From positions 1 through 64,000 of the forward strand of contig DATCEH010000067.1 in NCBI GenBank assembly GCA_036510225.1: DNA of 64,000 nucleotides, written 5' to 3'. This document shows positions 26,593-35,217 of the stretch, one piece after another; within the stretch, counting starts at the first letter, position 1; every line of letters begins with the position of its first letter. The notes below the pieces were generated by a model. That model worked only from the letters and a program-made list of their open reading frames with translations. It did not search any database and had not been told where the DNA came from. The position numbers and the translations under genes were made by a program. The DNA comes from Palsa-513 sp036510225. GTDB taxonomy: Bacteria > Actinomycetota > Thermoleophilia > Solirubrobacterales > Solirubrobacteraceae.

Positions 26593-28068
26593 TCAGGCGC
26601 TCGCGCTCCCACGCTGGCCAGCACACGCCTCGGCGAAGACCGCGTCCACGACCCGGCGAAACTCGTCCTCGGTGAGGCTGCCCGAGGACTTCCGGCGGCG
26701 TCCGTAGTCGCGCAGCGTCGTCAGCCGGACCGACGGAAGTACGCGGGCCCGAACGGCGATCAAGGTGGCCTTTCGGGTAGTCGATCTCCTGGCCCAGATC
26801 AAGAAGAACGTCCACAGGCTCGCGTCGCTCGGCGGTCCGTCGTCGGACCCGGCCGGCCCCGCCTGGTCGCCGAGCACGTCGCTGGTGATCAGGGCGACGT
26901 AGCTGTCGGTCGGCCGCAGCGTGTACTCGTGCCGGCTCGTCGCGAAGTCGACTCGCTCGTCGAGCACCGCGACCGGCCGATCGGGGCCTACGCGGACACC
27001 GTAGACGCCGCCGGCACCTACCGACGAGCTCGTCGAGTCGCCGCTCGCCCAGCCGCCGGCGAAGACGCAATCACCGCTGATTGCCCCGACCAGCGCGAGG
27101 TACGTGCCGGGAACCGGCGCACCGACGCCGTCACCTACGGCGGCGACGCGGACGATCCCGCGACTCACGAGATCCTCCAGGGCGTCAGCCACGAGACGAT
27201 CCTTGTCCTTCTCGGCCAGCCTCGAAAACGAGCTGCCCGACTCCGGGACGTCCGGGGCGCCCCCGGTGAACCGTGTGATCCCGCCCGCGAGCAGCTCGGC
27301 CTCGGACCAGTCGCCGAGCTGCAGGTCGCGCCCCGCCGTGAGCTCGGCGGCGATCTCAGCCGGCAAGCTGACGGTCGACCCGCGCGGCTGCGCTCTCCGC
27401 CCGGCTGCCCTTGGCGGTGGGCTCCCTTCGCGAGACGCAATGCCTTTGGTCCGGTCGAGTCGGCGTCCCGGGAGTGCCTGCTCGAGGGCGTGCGTGAGGC
27501 CGCGAGGTCGCCGCGTCGCGATCAGAATCCGGCCGCTGTTGTGGTAGCCGTTCGCCGCCGCGTCGGCCGGGAGGTAGCCGACCCAGATGCGATTCGGGAA
27601 CCCGGTGGCGGTCCAGTAGCGGTCGGCGTCGATCCACAGCAGGTAGCGCCCACCAGGGCCCACCAGATTGCCGGTCGAGCCGGCCAGCCGGCCACCGGGG
27701 AAGTAAGTGCCACGAGCGGTCTTCAGCTCGCGGGCCGCGATCACATCCCACCGTCGGACCGCGTCGAGGGGAAGTCGCTGGCGGCGCCAGACGCGCCCGG
27801 CGGGGTGCACACCACGCACGCCAACCTCCAGCCAATCCTCGCGAAGCTCGATCGCGTATGGCAGCCAGAGGACGACCGCGAACAGGTAGAACCCCGCCAG
27901 CACCCCCACGATCAGCAGCGCCAGCGCAGGCGCCGAGCCGCCCGATCCGCCGAGCGCGCTGCCGAGCACGATCGCGAGTGCCAGCACTGCTGATGCGATC
28001 AGGAAACCGCGCAGGCCGAAGTTGCAGCAGCGCTCCCGGTATGACGCGGCCTGCGGCGACTCGGTCAT
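26593..28068 (-). CDS. Membrane-anchored protein of unknown function
   Basis: A 491-residue protein. Two membrane helices lie near 20-42 and 48-70. A beta-rich domain to about 215 follows (AIELREDWLEVGVRGVHPAGRVWRRQRLPLDAVRRWDV), which resembles PH-like membrane-proximal domains. The second half, from about 245, has acidic/polar segments and a region VLPSVRLTTLRDYGRRRKSSGSLTEDEFRRVVDAVF near the end. No catalytic motif is recognised, and the two halves may be separate domains. It is divergent from the M3 peptidase gene. Confidence 0.72.
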   Translation of the reverse strand: MTESPQAASYRERCCNFGLRGFLIASAVLALAIVLGSALGGSGGSAPALALLIVGVLAGFYLFAVVLWLPYAIELREDWLEVGVRGVHPAGRVWRRQRLPLDAVRRWDVIAARELKTARGTYFPGGRLAGSTGNLVGPGGRYLLWIDADRYWTATGFPNRIWVGYLPADAAANGYHNSGRILIATRRPRGLTHALEQALPGRRLDRTKGIASREGSPPPRAAGRRAQPRGSTVSLPAEIAAELTAGRDLQLGDWSEAELLAGGITRFTGGAPDVPESGSSFSRLAEKDKDRLVADALEDLVSRGIVRVAAVGDGVGAPVPGTYLALVGAISGDCVFAGGWASGDSTSSSVGAGGVYGVRVGPDRPVAVLDERVDFATSRHEYTLRPTDSYVALITSDVLGDQAGPAGSDDGPPSDASLWTFFLIWARRSTTRKATLIAVRARVLPSVRLTTLRDYGRRRKSSGSLTEDEFRRVVDAVFAEACAGQRGSASA

Positions 28069-28140
28069 GCGGTGACCCTAGCGCCGCTCGCGCGCGGATC
28101 GCCCGGCCGCGTCCCAAGAGGTCGATAGGCTGCGGACACG

Positions 28141-29916
28141 ATGAACCCGCCGAGCGCGCTCCAAGATGTCGTCTGGGATCTCGATCACCTCGTAGCCGGC
28201 CCGACCGGTGTCGACGAGGCGCTCGACGAGGCCACCGCCCTGGCGAGCGCCTTCGCCGAGCGCTACCGCGGCGCACTCGCCGAGATCGACTGCGCCGGCC
28301 TCGCACAGGCGATGCACGAGCTCGCGAAGATCAACGATCTCGTCGGCCGGGCCGGCTCGTACGCGCAGCTGCGCTTCTCGACCGACACCGCCGACCCCGA
28401 GCGGGGGGCGCTCATGCAGAAGGTCGAGGAGCGCGGCACGGCGCTGGAGACGATGCTGCTGTTCTTCGAGCTCGAATGGGCCGGGCTCGACGACGAACGG
28501 GCCGACGAGCTGCTGTCCGGCGACGGGCTCGACTTCTGCACCCACTACCTGAGAACCGCCCGCCGCTACCGTCCGCATCTGCTCTCAGAGCCCGAGGAGC
28601 GCGTCTTCTCCGAGAAGGCACTAACCGGCCGCAACGCCTGGGGCCGCCTGTTCGAGGAGCTGACGTCCGCGCTCGAGGTCGAGCTCGAGGAGACCGTCTC
28701 GCTCGACATGGCGCTCAGCCGGCTCGCCGCGCCCGAACGCGAGGTTCGACGCACCGCCGCCGAGGCCGTCACCAAGGCCCTCCAGCCCGGCCTGCGGACG
28801 CGGGCCTTCGTCTTCAACACGCTGCTCGCCGACAAGGCGACCGACGATCGCCTGCGCCACTACCCGACCTGGCTCTCGGGGCGCAACCTCGCCAACGAGG
28901 CCTCCGACGAGTCGGTCGCCGCCCTGATCGAAGCCGTCCGCGGCCGGTACGGCCTCGCCCGTCGCTGGTACACCCTGAAGGCCGGCCTGCTCGGGATCGA
29001 CAAGCTCGCCGACTACGACCGGATGGCCCCCGTCTCGACCGAGGACGTCCGGGTCGACTGGGCCGAGGCGACGGGCATGGTGCTCGACGCGTACAGCACG
29101 TTCTCCCCCCGCCTCGGCAACCTCGTCGGCCGGTTCTTCTCCGAGGGCTGGATCGACGCGCCGCCCGGCCCGCGCAAGCGCGGCGGCGCGTTCTGTGCGT
29201 ACACCGTCCCGTCCGTCCACCCGTACGTGATGCTCAACTTCACCGGCCGTCGCCGTGACGTCCTCACGCTGGCCCACGAGCTCGGCCACGGCGTCCACGC
29301 GGCGCTCGCCGCCGAGCAGGGGATCTACCACCAGCACACGCCGCTCACGCTCGCCGAGACCGCCTCCGTCTTCGGCGAGGCCCTGACCTTCGGCCGCCTG
29401 CTCGACGCCTCCCCGACACCCGCATCCCGGCTGGCCCTGCTCGCCGAGGACATCGAGGGCGCGATCGCCACGGTCTTCCGCCAGGTCGCGATGAACCGCT
29501 TCGAGAGCCTCGTCCACACCGACCGCCGGGAGAACGGCGAGCTCGCGGTCGACCGGTTCAACGAGCTGTGGACCCAGAGCCAGACCGAGCTGCTCGGCGA
29601 CTCGGTGGAGATCACCGACGGCTACCACAGCTGGTGGTCCTACGTCCCCCACTTCATCAACGTCCCCGGCTACGTCTACGCGTACGCATACGGCCAGCTG
29701 CTCGCCCTGTCGGTCTACCAGCGCCACCTCGAGGAGGGTGACGGGTTCGCCGAGAAGTACCTCGGTCTGCTGGCCGCCGGCGGCTCACGCAGCCCGCAGG
29801 AGCTCGGCGCCCTCGTCGGGATCGACCTCGCCGACCCCGGCTTCTGGGACAGCGGCCTGGACCTCGTCGAGCGCCAGCTCCAAGCAGCCGAAGCGGCGGC
29901 CGCAGAAGTTCATTAG
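28141..29916 (+). CDS. M3 family oligoendopeptidase (PepF-like)
   Basis: Cytoplasmic zinc metallopeptidase that cleaves short peptides. The 591-residue protein has the helical N-terminal part of oligoendopeptidase F (WDLDHLVAG) and the zinc motif HELGH at 379-383. The third ligand Glu is in ETASVFGEALTFGRLL, about 27 residues on. The C-terminal YHSWWSYVPHFINVPGYVYAYAYGQLLALSVY is typical of the family. The ATG lies about 70 bp from the divergent membrane-protein gene. Confidence 0.93.
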   Translation: MNPPSALQDVVWDLDHLVAGPTGVDEALDEATALASAFAERYRGALAEIDCAGLAQAMHELAKINDLVGRAGSYAQLRFSTDTADPERGALMQKVEERGTALETMLLFFELEWAGLDDERADELLSGDGLDFCTHYLRTARRYRPHLLSEPEERVFSEKALTGRNAWGRLFEELTSALEVELEETVSLDMALSRLAAPEREVRRTAAEAVTKALQPGLRTRAFVFNTLLADKATDDRLRHYPTWLSGRNLANEASDESVAALIEAVRGRYGLARRWYTLKAGLLGIDKLADYDRMAPVSTEDVRVDWAEATGMVLDAYSTFSPRLGNLVGRFFSEGWIDAPPGPRKRGGAFCAYTVPSVHPYVMLNFTGRRRDVLTLAHELGHGVHAALAAEQGIYHQHTPLTLAETASVFGEALTFGRLLDASPTPASRLALLAEDIEGAIATVFRQVAMNRFESLVHTDRRENGELAVDRFNELWTQSQTELLGDSVEITDGYHSWWSYVPHFINVPGYVYAYAYGQLLALSVYQRHLEEGDGFAEKYLGLLAAGGSRSPQELGALVGIDLADPGFWDSGLDLVERQLQAAEAAAAEVH

Positions 29917-29995
29917 GAGCGCTGTCGGAGCGATCGACGACGACGGCGGGACACCGGAGATCCCGCCACTCGGCCGGCTCCTGCTGCGCGCGCTC

Positions 29996-30931
29996 GTGCC
30001 GTCACCGAGCTACCGCCGGGCGCTCGCCGCCGGGAATGGCTGCCCGCCGCGTGAGCCGCCGCCCGGGTTGACTGTGAGTGTTCCCGGGCGCGGTGAGTTC
30101 TTCGTCCGCGACTCGGGTGGTGAGCGGCCGGTCGTCCTGCTGCTGCACGGATGGATGGTCACGGCCGACGTCAACTGGATCCACGTCTACCAGGCGGTGA
30201 TCGACGCCGGGTACCGGGTGATCGCGCTCGACCATCGCGGACACGGCCGGGGGATCCGCCCGGTCGGGCCATTTCGCCTGGCCGACTGCGCCGGGGATGC
30301 CGCCGCCGTGATCGACGCGCTCGCGTGCGGACCGGTGCTGGCGGTCGGCTACTCGATGGGCGGGCCGATCGCGTCGCTGCTGGCGCACGCCCGACCGGAC
30401 CTGGTCGCCGGCCTCGTGCTGTGCGCGACCACGCCCGAATGGACCGGCCGGGACTTCGCCCGCCTCTGGCGGATCATGGGCCTGGCCCAGCTGGTCGTCG
30501 CGTTCTCGCCGTTCGGCTTCTGGACGACGATGCTCCGGCTCAACGGGATGGCTGACGACGAGACGGCCGCCTGGCTGATCGGCGAGCTCGGCCGCTGCGC
30601 TCCGGCGACGCTGGCGCAGGCCGGCCGCGAGCTGGGACGCTTCGACAGCCGGCCGTGGCTCGCCGACCTGGGGATGCCGGCCGCCGTCGTCGTCACGGCC
30701 GACGACCGCAGCGTCCCGCCCGTCCGTCAGCGGGCGATGGCCGAGCAGCTCGGGGCCCGGATCTTCGAGGTCCCGGGTGACCATCTCGTCGCCCGCCTTC
30801 CCGGCAGCCCGTTCAACGCCGGGCTGCTGGCGGCCCTGGCCCATGTCAGCGGCTCGGCACGTGGTCGGATCCGGGGCGCCGGGACCGCGAGCAACGACGA
30901 CCCAGGCCGGAGCGTCTTGGACGCCGACTGA
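29996..30931 (+). CDS. Alpha/beta hydrolase fold protein
   Basis: A protein of about 311 residues with the oxyanion motif LLLHGW, the nucleophile elbow VGYSMGGP (Ser), an acidic residue in TADDRSVPP and a C-terminal His in EVPGDHLVA. Together these make a full catalytic triad. No lid insert identifies a subfamily. The start is uncertain. The frame is open back into the peptidase gene, and the likely ribosome binding site (aggag at the peptidase stop) has no ATG/GTG/TTG within range, so I chose GTG 29996. Confidence 0.8.
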   Translation: MPSPSYRRALAAGNGCPPREPPPGLTVSVPGRGEFFVRDSGGERPVVLLLHGWMVTADVNWIHVYQAVIDAGYRVIALDHRGHGRGIRPVGPFRLADCAGDAAAVIDALACGPVLAVGYSMGGPIASLLAHARPDLVAGLVLCATTPEWTGRDFARLWRIMGLAQLVVAFSPFGFWTTMLRLNGMADDETAAWLIGELGRCAPATLAQAGRELGRFDSRPWLADLGMPAAVVVTADDRSVPPVRQRAMAEQLGARIFEVPGDHLVARLPGSPFNAGLLAALAHVSGSARGRIRGAGTASNDDPGRSVLDAD

Positions 30932-31052
30932 GCGCAGAGCGGATGTCCCGGCGAACCGGTCGACGGTCGGGATCACCGACGGCACGATCAAGATCGCCGC
31001 GTTCACCCCGGGAACCACCGCGCCGGTCGTGGTCACCGCGACGAAGATCCCG

Positions 31053-31418
31053 TCAGTCGGCGGGGGCCGGTTCCTGTTGATCGAGGAACCGCTCGATCAG
31101 CCCGCGAACGACGACGGCCATCGAGAAGTTGTGACCGTCGCACCAGGCCTTCAGCCGGCCGTGGTCGCGCTCGGGAAGACGCACCGGAAACATCCGCTGC
31201 CCGGCGGCCGGCGGCGCACCACCCATGCGCGCGGTGAACGCGACTTGCCGGGCCTGCGCCGGCCCGAGGATCGGAGCGAACCCGGCGGGATCGGTCGGCG
31301 CCAGGGCGAGACCGACGAGGCTCTCGAGCACTGCCGCGCGTTCCTCCGGCTCGAGGGTCTCAACCGCCTTCAGGAGGAGGCGGGCGACGTTTGCTTCGGC
31401 GGCCGGAGGCGGCAGCAT
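31053..31418 (-). CDS. Ribbon-helix-helix-like DNA-binding protein
   Basis: A 121-residue protein. The end RMFPVRLPERDHGRLKAWCDGHNFSMAVVVRGLIERFLDQ matches the beta-strand, helix, helix arrangement of RHH (CopG/Arc-like) domains. The N-terminal 70 residues are helical (VARLLLKAVETLEPEERAAVLESLVGLAL). No toxin gene is adjacent, so a solitary regulator is likelier than an antitoxin. A GATATC...GGTATC imperfect inverted repeat just upstream (about 31430-31447) could be its operator. Confidence 0.7.
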   Translation of the reverse strand: MLPPPAAEANVARLLLKAVETLEPEERAAVLESLVGLALAPTDPAGFAPILGPAQARQVAFTARMGGAPPAAGQRMFPVRLPERDHGRLKAWCDGHNFSMAVVVRGLIERFLDQQEPAPAD

Positions 31419-31553
31419 ATCTGGCGATGATATCGCGGCCGGTATCACCGTGCAAGCGGATCGCAGGCCCGGCTCTTGGTCCTCCCTGCGGATGAGGCCT
31501 GGTCCATCCCGCAGACCGATGTCAGGGGAACACGGATCGGCCACAATCCGAGC

Positions 31554-32651
31554 GTGAGCTGGCGCTGCACACCACTGCGGATCCGGATCGGCCTGGCGGC
31601 GCTCGCCGGGGCGAGCCTGGCCGGCGCCGTGCTCGCGGTCGTGTTCACCGACGCCGGCCCACAGTCGGCCGCCGGTCGAGCCGCGGCGGTCAGTCTCCTC
31701 GTGATCCAGGTCGGCTCGTTGGCGTGGGTCCTCGACCGTCCCGAGCGCTCGGTCGTCGTCGCCCTGGCCGCCGGCCTCGGGCTCCGGGTGCTCTGCCACC
31801 AGTTCGGCGTGCTCGGATTGTCCGGCCTGTCGATCTGCGCGTTCGCCGCGGTGCGCCCGCCACGAGTCTCGCTGTGGGCGCTCGGCTTCATGCTCGCCCT
31901 CGCGCCGTGGGCTGCCGTCTCATACGGCGCGGTCGCCGGACTGCTCGCCGCCGGCGGCCCCGTGGTCTCCTGGTCGTGGGGCGAGCTCGTCCGGGCCGGG
32001 CGCGAGCGCCGCCGCGGTGAGGCGCTCGGGGCACTGGCCGACGAGCGCGGTCGGATCGCGCGCGAACTGCACGACGTCGTCGCCCACAACGTGTCGTTGA
32101 TCGTGATCCAGGCCGTCGCCGCCCAGGACGTGTTCGACTCGACGCCTGACCAGTCGCGCGACGCGCTCGCGGCGATCGAGGCCGCCGGACGGGCTGCCCT
32201 GGTCGAGCTGCGGCGCCTCTTGAACACGGTCCGGCCCGACCGCGAGGCCGGTGGAATAGACCCCCAGCCGGGACTCGGTCAGCTCGACGCCCTCGTCGCA
32301 TCCGTCCGCTCCGCCGGGCTCTCGGTCGTCGTCCGCCGGGAGGGCCGGCGGGTCGACGTCCCGGCCGGCGTCGACCTCTCGGCCTACCGGATCGTCCAGG
32401 AGGCCCTGACAAACACGCTGCGCCACGCCCGCGCGTCGAACGCCGCGGTGACCGTGCGGTACACGACGGCCGCCGTCGAGGTCGAGGTGACCGACGACGG
32501 CCGCGGGGCGGGCGGGGTCGCCGAGACCGGCCAGGGCATCGTCGGCATGCGCGAGCGGGCAGCCCTGCTCGGCGGGACGCTCGAGGTCGGCGGAACCCCC
32601 CGCGGAGGGTTCCGCGTTCGCGCCGCGCTCCCACTCGGGGCTGCCTCGTGA
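31554..32651 (+). CDS. NarL/DesK-type sensor histidine kinase
   Basis: A 365-residue membrane kinase with about four to five N-terminal helices (to about 155), a HisKA_3 dimerisation region ERGRIARELHDVVAHNVSLIVIQ with the phosphorylated His, and an HATPase domain with YRIVQEALTNTLRHA (N box), TDDGRGAG (G1) and GQGIVGMRERAALLGG (G2). GTG 31554 is chosen because it precedes the first helix. It overlaps the response regulator gene by 4 nt. The signal is unknown, and the sensor part is little more than membrane helices. Confidence 0.9.
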   Translation: MSWRCTPLRIRIGLAALAGASLAGAVLAVVFTDAGPQSAAGRAAAVSLLVIQVGSLAWVLDRPERSVVVALAAGLGLRVLCHQFGVLGLSGLSICAFAAVRPPRVSLWALGFMLALAPWAAVSYGAVAGLLAAGGPVVSWSWGELVRAGRERRRGEALGALADERGRIARELHDVVAHNVSLIVIQAVAAQDVFDSTPDQSRDALAAIEAAGRAALVELRRLLNTVRPDREAGGIDPQPGLGQLDALVASVRSAGLSVVVRREGRRVDVPAGVDLSAYRIVQEALTNTLRHARASNAAVTVRYTTAAVEVEVTDDGRGAGGVAETGQGIVGMRERAALLGGTLEVGGTPRGGFRVRAALPLGAAS

Positions 32652-33313
32652 CGATCCGAGTGCTGCTGGCCGACGACCAGGAGCTCGTTCGCACGGGGTT
32701 TCGGATGATCATCGACGCCCGCGACGACCTGACCGTCGTCGGCGAGGCCGCCGACGGCCGCGAGGCGGTGGCCCTGGCCGGCACGACGTGGCCAGATGTC
32801 GTTCTGATGGACATCCGCATGCCCAACCTCGACGGCATCGCCGCGACCCGCCGGTTGGTCGACGACGGTCACGCGGCCCGGATCATCATGCTGACGACGT
32901 TCGACCTCGACGAGCACGTCTTCGCGGCCCTCCGGGCCGGCGCGAGCGGCTTCATGCTCAAGGACGTCCGCGCCGGCGAGCTGGTCGACGCGATCCGGGT
33001 GGTCGCCGGCGGAGAGGCGCTCCTCGCGCCCACGGTGACCCGCCGGCTGCTCGACCGGTTCGCCGGCTCCCTTCCCGGTCCCAGCCGGCCATGCCCGCGG
33101 CTCGACGAGCTGACGCCGCGCGAGGTCGAGGTGCTCCGGCTGGTGGCCCAGGCCAAGTCCAACGGCGAGATCGCCGCGAGACTGACGGTGTCGGAGGCCA
33201 CCGTCAAGACCCACGTCTCCGCGGTCCTGCGCAAGCTCGACCTCCGTGACCGCGTGCAGGCCGTCGTGCTGGCCTACGACGTCGGGCTCGTCGCACCGCG
33301 TCCGTCCGTCTGA
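32648..33313 (+). CDS. NarL/FixJ-family response regulator
   Basis: A 221-residue protein with a receiver domain (acidic pocket DD at 9-10, phospho-acceptor Asp55 in VLMDIRMPN, Lys in MLKDVRAGE). The C-terminal LuxR-type helix-turn-helix is LTPREVEVLRLVAQAKSNGEIAARL followed by VSEATVKTHVSAVLRKL. Translation is coupled to the kinase through a GTGA overlap. Targets are unknown. The YceI gene downstream is about 100 bp away and could be one. Confidence 0.93.
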   Translation: MTIRVLLADDQELVRTGFRMIIDARDDLTVVGEAADGREAVALAGTTWPDVVLMDIRMPNLDGIAATRRLVDDGHAARIIMLTTFDLDEHVFAALRAGASGFMLKDVRAGELVDAIRVVAGGEALLAPTVTRRLLDRFAGSLPGPSRPCPRLDELTPREVEVLRLVAQAKSNGEIAARLTVSEATVKTHVSAVLRKLDLRDRVQAVVLAYDVGLVAPRPSV

Positions 33314-33409
33314 GGTCGCAGGCGAATATCCCTCGGCCGCCCGATGTGCGACCGGCCGGGCGGGTCTAGCTTCCGTGGGAACGTCAAGCAGCGATTCAAT
33401 GGAGGCGAC

Positions 33410-33946
33410 ATGAACACCACGCTCAGCATCGACGACCCACACGATCAGCTCGCCGGCACCCGCTGGGAGCTCGACCCGTCGGGCTCGACCGCAGAGTTCC
33501 ACGTCCCCAACCTCTGGGGCCTGGTCAAGGTCCACGGCCGCTTCGCCGGGCTCGACGGCCAGCTCGAGGTCGACGAGCACGGGGCGCGACGCCTGCACCT
33601 GAAGATCGACGCGTCCAGCCTGGACACGGGCAACCGCCGGCGCGACAGGCACCTGAAGTCAGCCGACTTCTTCGACGCCGACGGCCATCCCGAGGTCGAC
33701 TTTCGCTCGACGCGTATCAGCGACGCGCCCGGCGGCGGTCTGCGCGTCGAGGGCGAGCTCCGCGCCGGCGCCGGACGGGTCGGGATCGAGCTCGCGCCGA
33801 CGACCAGACGGACCGGCGACGACATCGAGATCGAGGCCGAGACGACCGTCGACCAGCGCCTCCTCGGGATGACCGCAAGCCCGCTCGGAATGATCAGGAC
33901 CCCGGCCACGCTGACCGTGCGCGCCCGTCTCCGACGGGTTGCCTGA
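33410..33946 (+). CDS. YceI family protein
   Basis: A 178-residue lipocalin-like beta-barrel without a signal peptide. Typical features are the start GTRWELDPSGSTAEFHVPNLWGLVKVHGRFAGLDG, then SLDTGNRRRDRHLKSADFFDADGHPEVDF, and TVDQRLLGMTASPLGMIRTPATLTVRARL near the end. The family binds polyisoprenoid-type lipids in known structures. A perfect ggagg at 33401-33405 fixes the ATG at 33410, so the ORF extension upstream is not used. Confidence 0.9.
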   Translation: MNTTLSIDDPHDQLAGTRWELDPSGSTAEFHVPNLWGLVKVHGRFAGLDGQLEVDEHGARRLHLKIDASSLDTGNRRRDRHLKSADFFDADGHPEVDFRSTRISDAPGGGLRVEGELRAGAGRVGIELAPTTRRTGDDIEIEAETTVDQRLLGMTASPLGMIRTPATLTVRARLRRVA

Positions 33947-33953
33947 CACCGAA

Positions 33954-34040
33954 CGGCCGGGTCGGCTGCTCCGGCCCGGCTGACCGGCCCGCCCGCGTCG
34001 ACTGACCGGCCCGGCCGGGTCGGCTGATCAGGCCCGGCTG
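33954..34040. terminator. Duplicated GC-rich hairpin between convergent genes
   Basis: Two copies of a 29-base unit (cggccgggtcggctg, four variable bases, ggcccggctg) lie at 33954-33982 and 34012-34040. Within each, ggccggg can pair with the later cccggc. They fill the gap between the ends of the convergent YceI and transglycosylase-like genes, the position of a bidirectional terminator. There is no U-tract, so the function is inferred. Confidence 0.4.
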
Positions 34041-34056
34041 CGGGCCGGCGCGGCCG

Positions 34057-35217
34057 TCAGCCTGGTCCCGGTTTGCGCGTCCCGGTCGCACCGGTCGCAC
34101 CGGTCGCACCGGTCGCACCCGTGGCCCCGTCTGCGGCGTGGCGGGCGGCGGCCGCCGCGTCGAGCGCGGCCAGGACCGGGGCGCCGTACGCGGCGTGAAC
34201 AGCGGCGACGAGCGACGGATCGAGGGCGCAGTTGATGCAGAAGCCGTGCTGGGACCAGCCGATCGCCCGGGCCAGCACCTGGTCGGCGTAGGTCACGCCG
34301 GTCGGATCGTTCCCGTAGTAGTCGTATGCCGCGACCCACGCCCCGTAGTCGAGGGCCTCGGTGGCCCGGTCGGTCTCGAGCAGGCGGGCGGCGGCCATCA
34401 GCGCGTCGAAGTCGTCGTAGATCGACGGGTGCGCGGCAGTCGGGTGGGGATAGCCGGCCGGGCGTTCGGCGTAGACGAAGGAGTTGCTGACGAGCTGCCA
34501 CGTGCTGACCGGACCGTTGGTCACGTTGAACTGCATCGGGCCGCCGCAGCAGTTGGCGAAGTTCAGGCCGTGGTAGGTGCCCGGCGCGGTCGAGAAGGCC
34601 GTCTCCTGGTCGTGGACCGAGGCCAGCAGGAGCCAGTTGACGCCGAACGTCTTCGACGCGGTCGCATAGATCGGGTAGAACCCGGCGACCCAGCTCGCCG
34701 GCACGTGGGTCGGCGCCCGGCGGTCGAATGCTGCGAGGTCCCGCTGCTGCTCGGCACCCGGGCGGGCCGCGACGATCGCCGCGGGCCGGACCCTGGCACT
34801 GGTCCCTGCCGGCGCCGTCGGGGCCTTCGGCGTCGGGCTGGCCGTCGCGCTCTCGCGCGGATCCGCCGAGCCGTCCGCGGCCGGGCCGGGAGTCGGTGTC
34901 GTCGCGAGGATCGCCGGTGGCGCCGGTCGACCGGCGCCACCGTGGTGGGCGTCGAAGGCCCCGAGCAGACCGAGCGTCAGGACACACCCGCCGACGGCGA
35001 GCACGCCCAGCCCGAGCAGCACTCGCCGGCGCTCCGGCGGCGGCCTGGGCAGGTCGGCGCCGACCGATGCCTCCGGATCCGAGATGCCCCAAGAATACCT
35101 CTGCGGCCCGATCAGCCGGAGCGTCCGGTCCCAGGCGGTCGACCGCGTGGCCGGCGAGGCCCCCGTCGTCGCGGCGCCACCCGTCCGTCCGGCCCATCGC
35201 GCACCATGGCGGGCCAT
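34057..35217 (-). CDS. Membrane-anchored lytic transglycosylase-like protein
   Basis: A protein of about 386 residues: a cytoplasmic N-terminus, one membrane helix (RRVLLGLGVLAVGGCVLTLGLLGAF), a Pro/Ala/Thr-rich linker, then a lysozyme-like domain. That domain has WVAGFYPIYATASKTFGVNWLLLASVHDQETAFS (candidate catalytic Glu in HDQET), GGPMQFN, and YDDFDALMAAARLL. The C-terminus is a (Gly-Ala-Thr)n tail ending GTRKPGPG. The start is uncertain. ATG 35217 shares the sequence CATG with the divergent helicase start, and no better start lies before the helix. It probably cleaves peptidoglycan. Confidence 0.72.
   Translation of the reverse strand: MARHGARWAGRTGGAATTGASPATRSTAWDRTLRLIGPQRYSWGISDPEASVGADLPRPPPERRRVLLGLGVLAVGGCVLTLGLLGAFDAHHGGAGRPAPPAILATTPTPGPAADGSADPRESATASPTPKAPTAPAGTSARVRPAAIVAARPGAEQQRDLAAFDRRAPTHVPASWVAGFYPIYATASKTFGVNWLLLASVHDQETAFSTAPGTYHGLNFANCCGGPMQFNVTNGPVSTWQLVSNSFVYAERPAGYPHPTAAHPSIYDDFDALMAAARLLETDRATEALDYGAWVAAYDYYGNDPTGVTYADQVLARAIGWSQHGFCINCALDPSLVAAVHAAYGAPVLAALDAAAAARHAADGATGATGATGATGATGTRKPGPG
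34084..34119 (-). repeat. 9-bp tandem repeat encoding Gly-Ala-Thr
   Basis: Four copies of ggtcgcacc run head to tail and, read on the minus strand, encode GATGATGATGAT near the C-terminus of the transglycosylase-like protein. This is a short collagen-like tract. Confidence 0.85.

Noticed and set aside
31053..31418. An antitoxin of a toxin-antitoxin pair
   Set aside because: The C-terminal fold fits a ribbon-helix-helix protein, but no small toxin-like gene is adjacent on the same strand.
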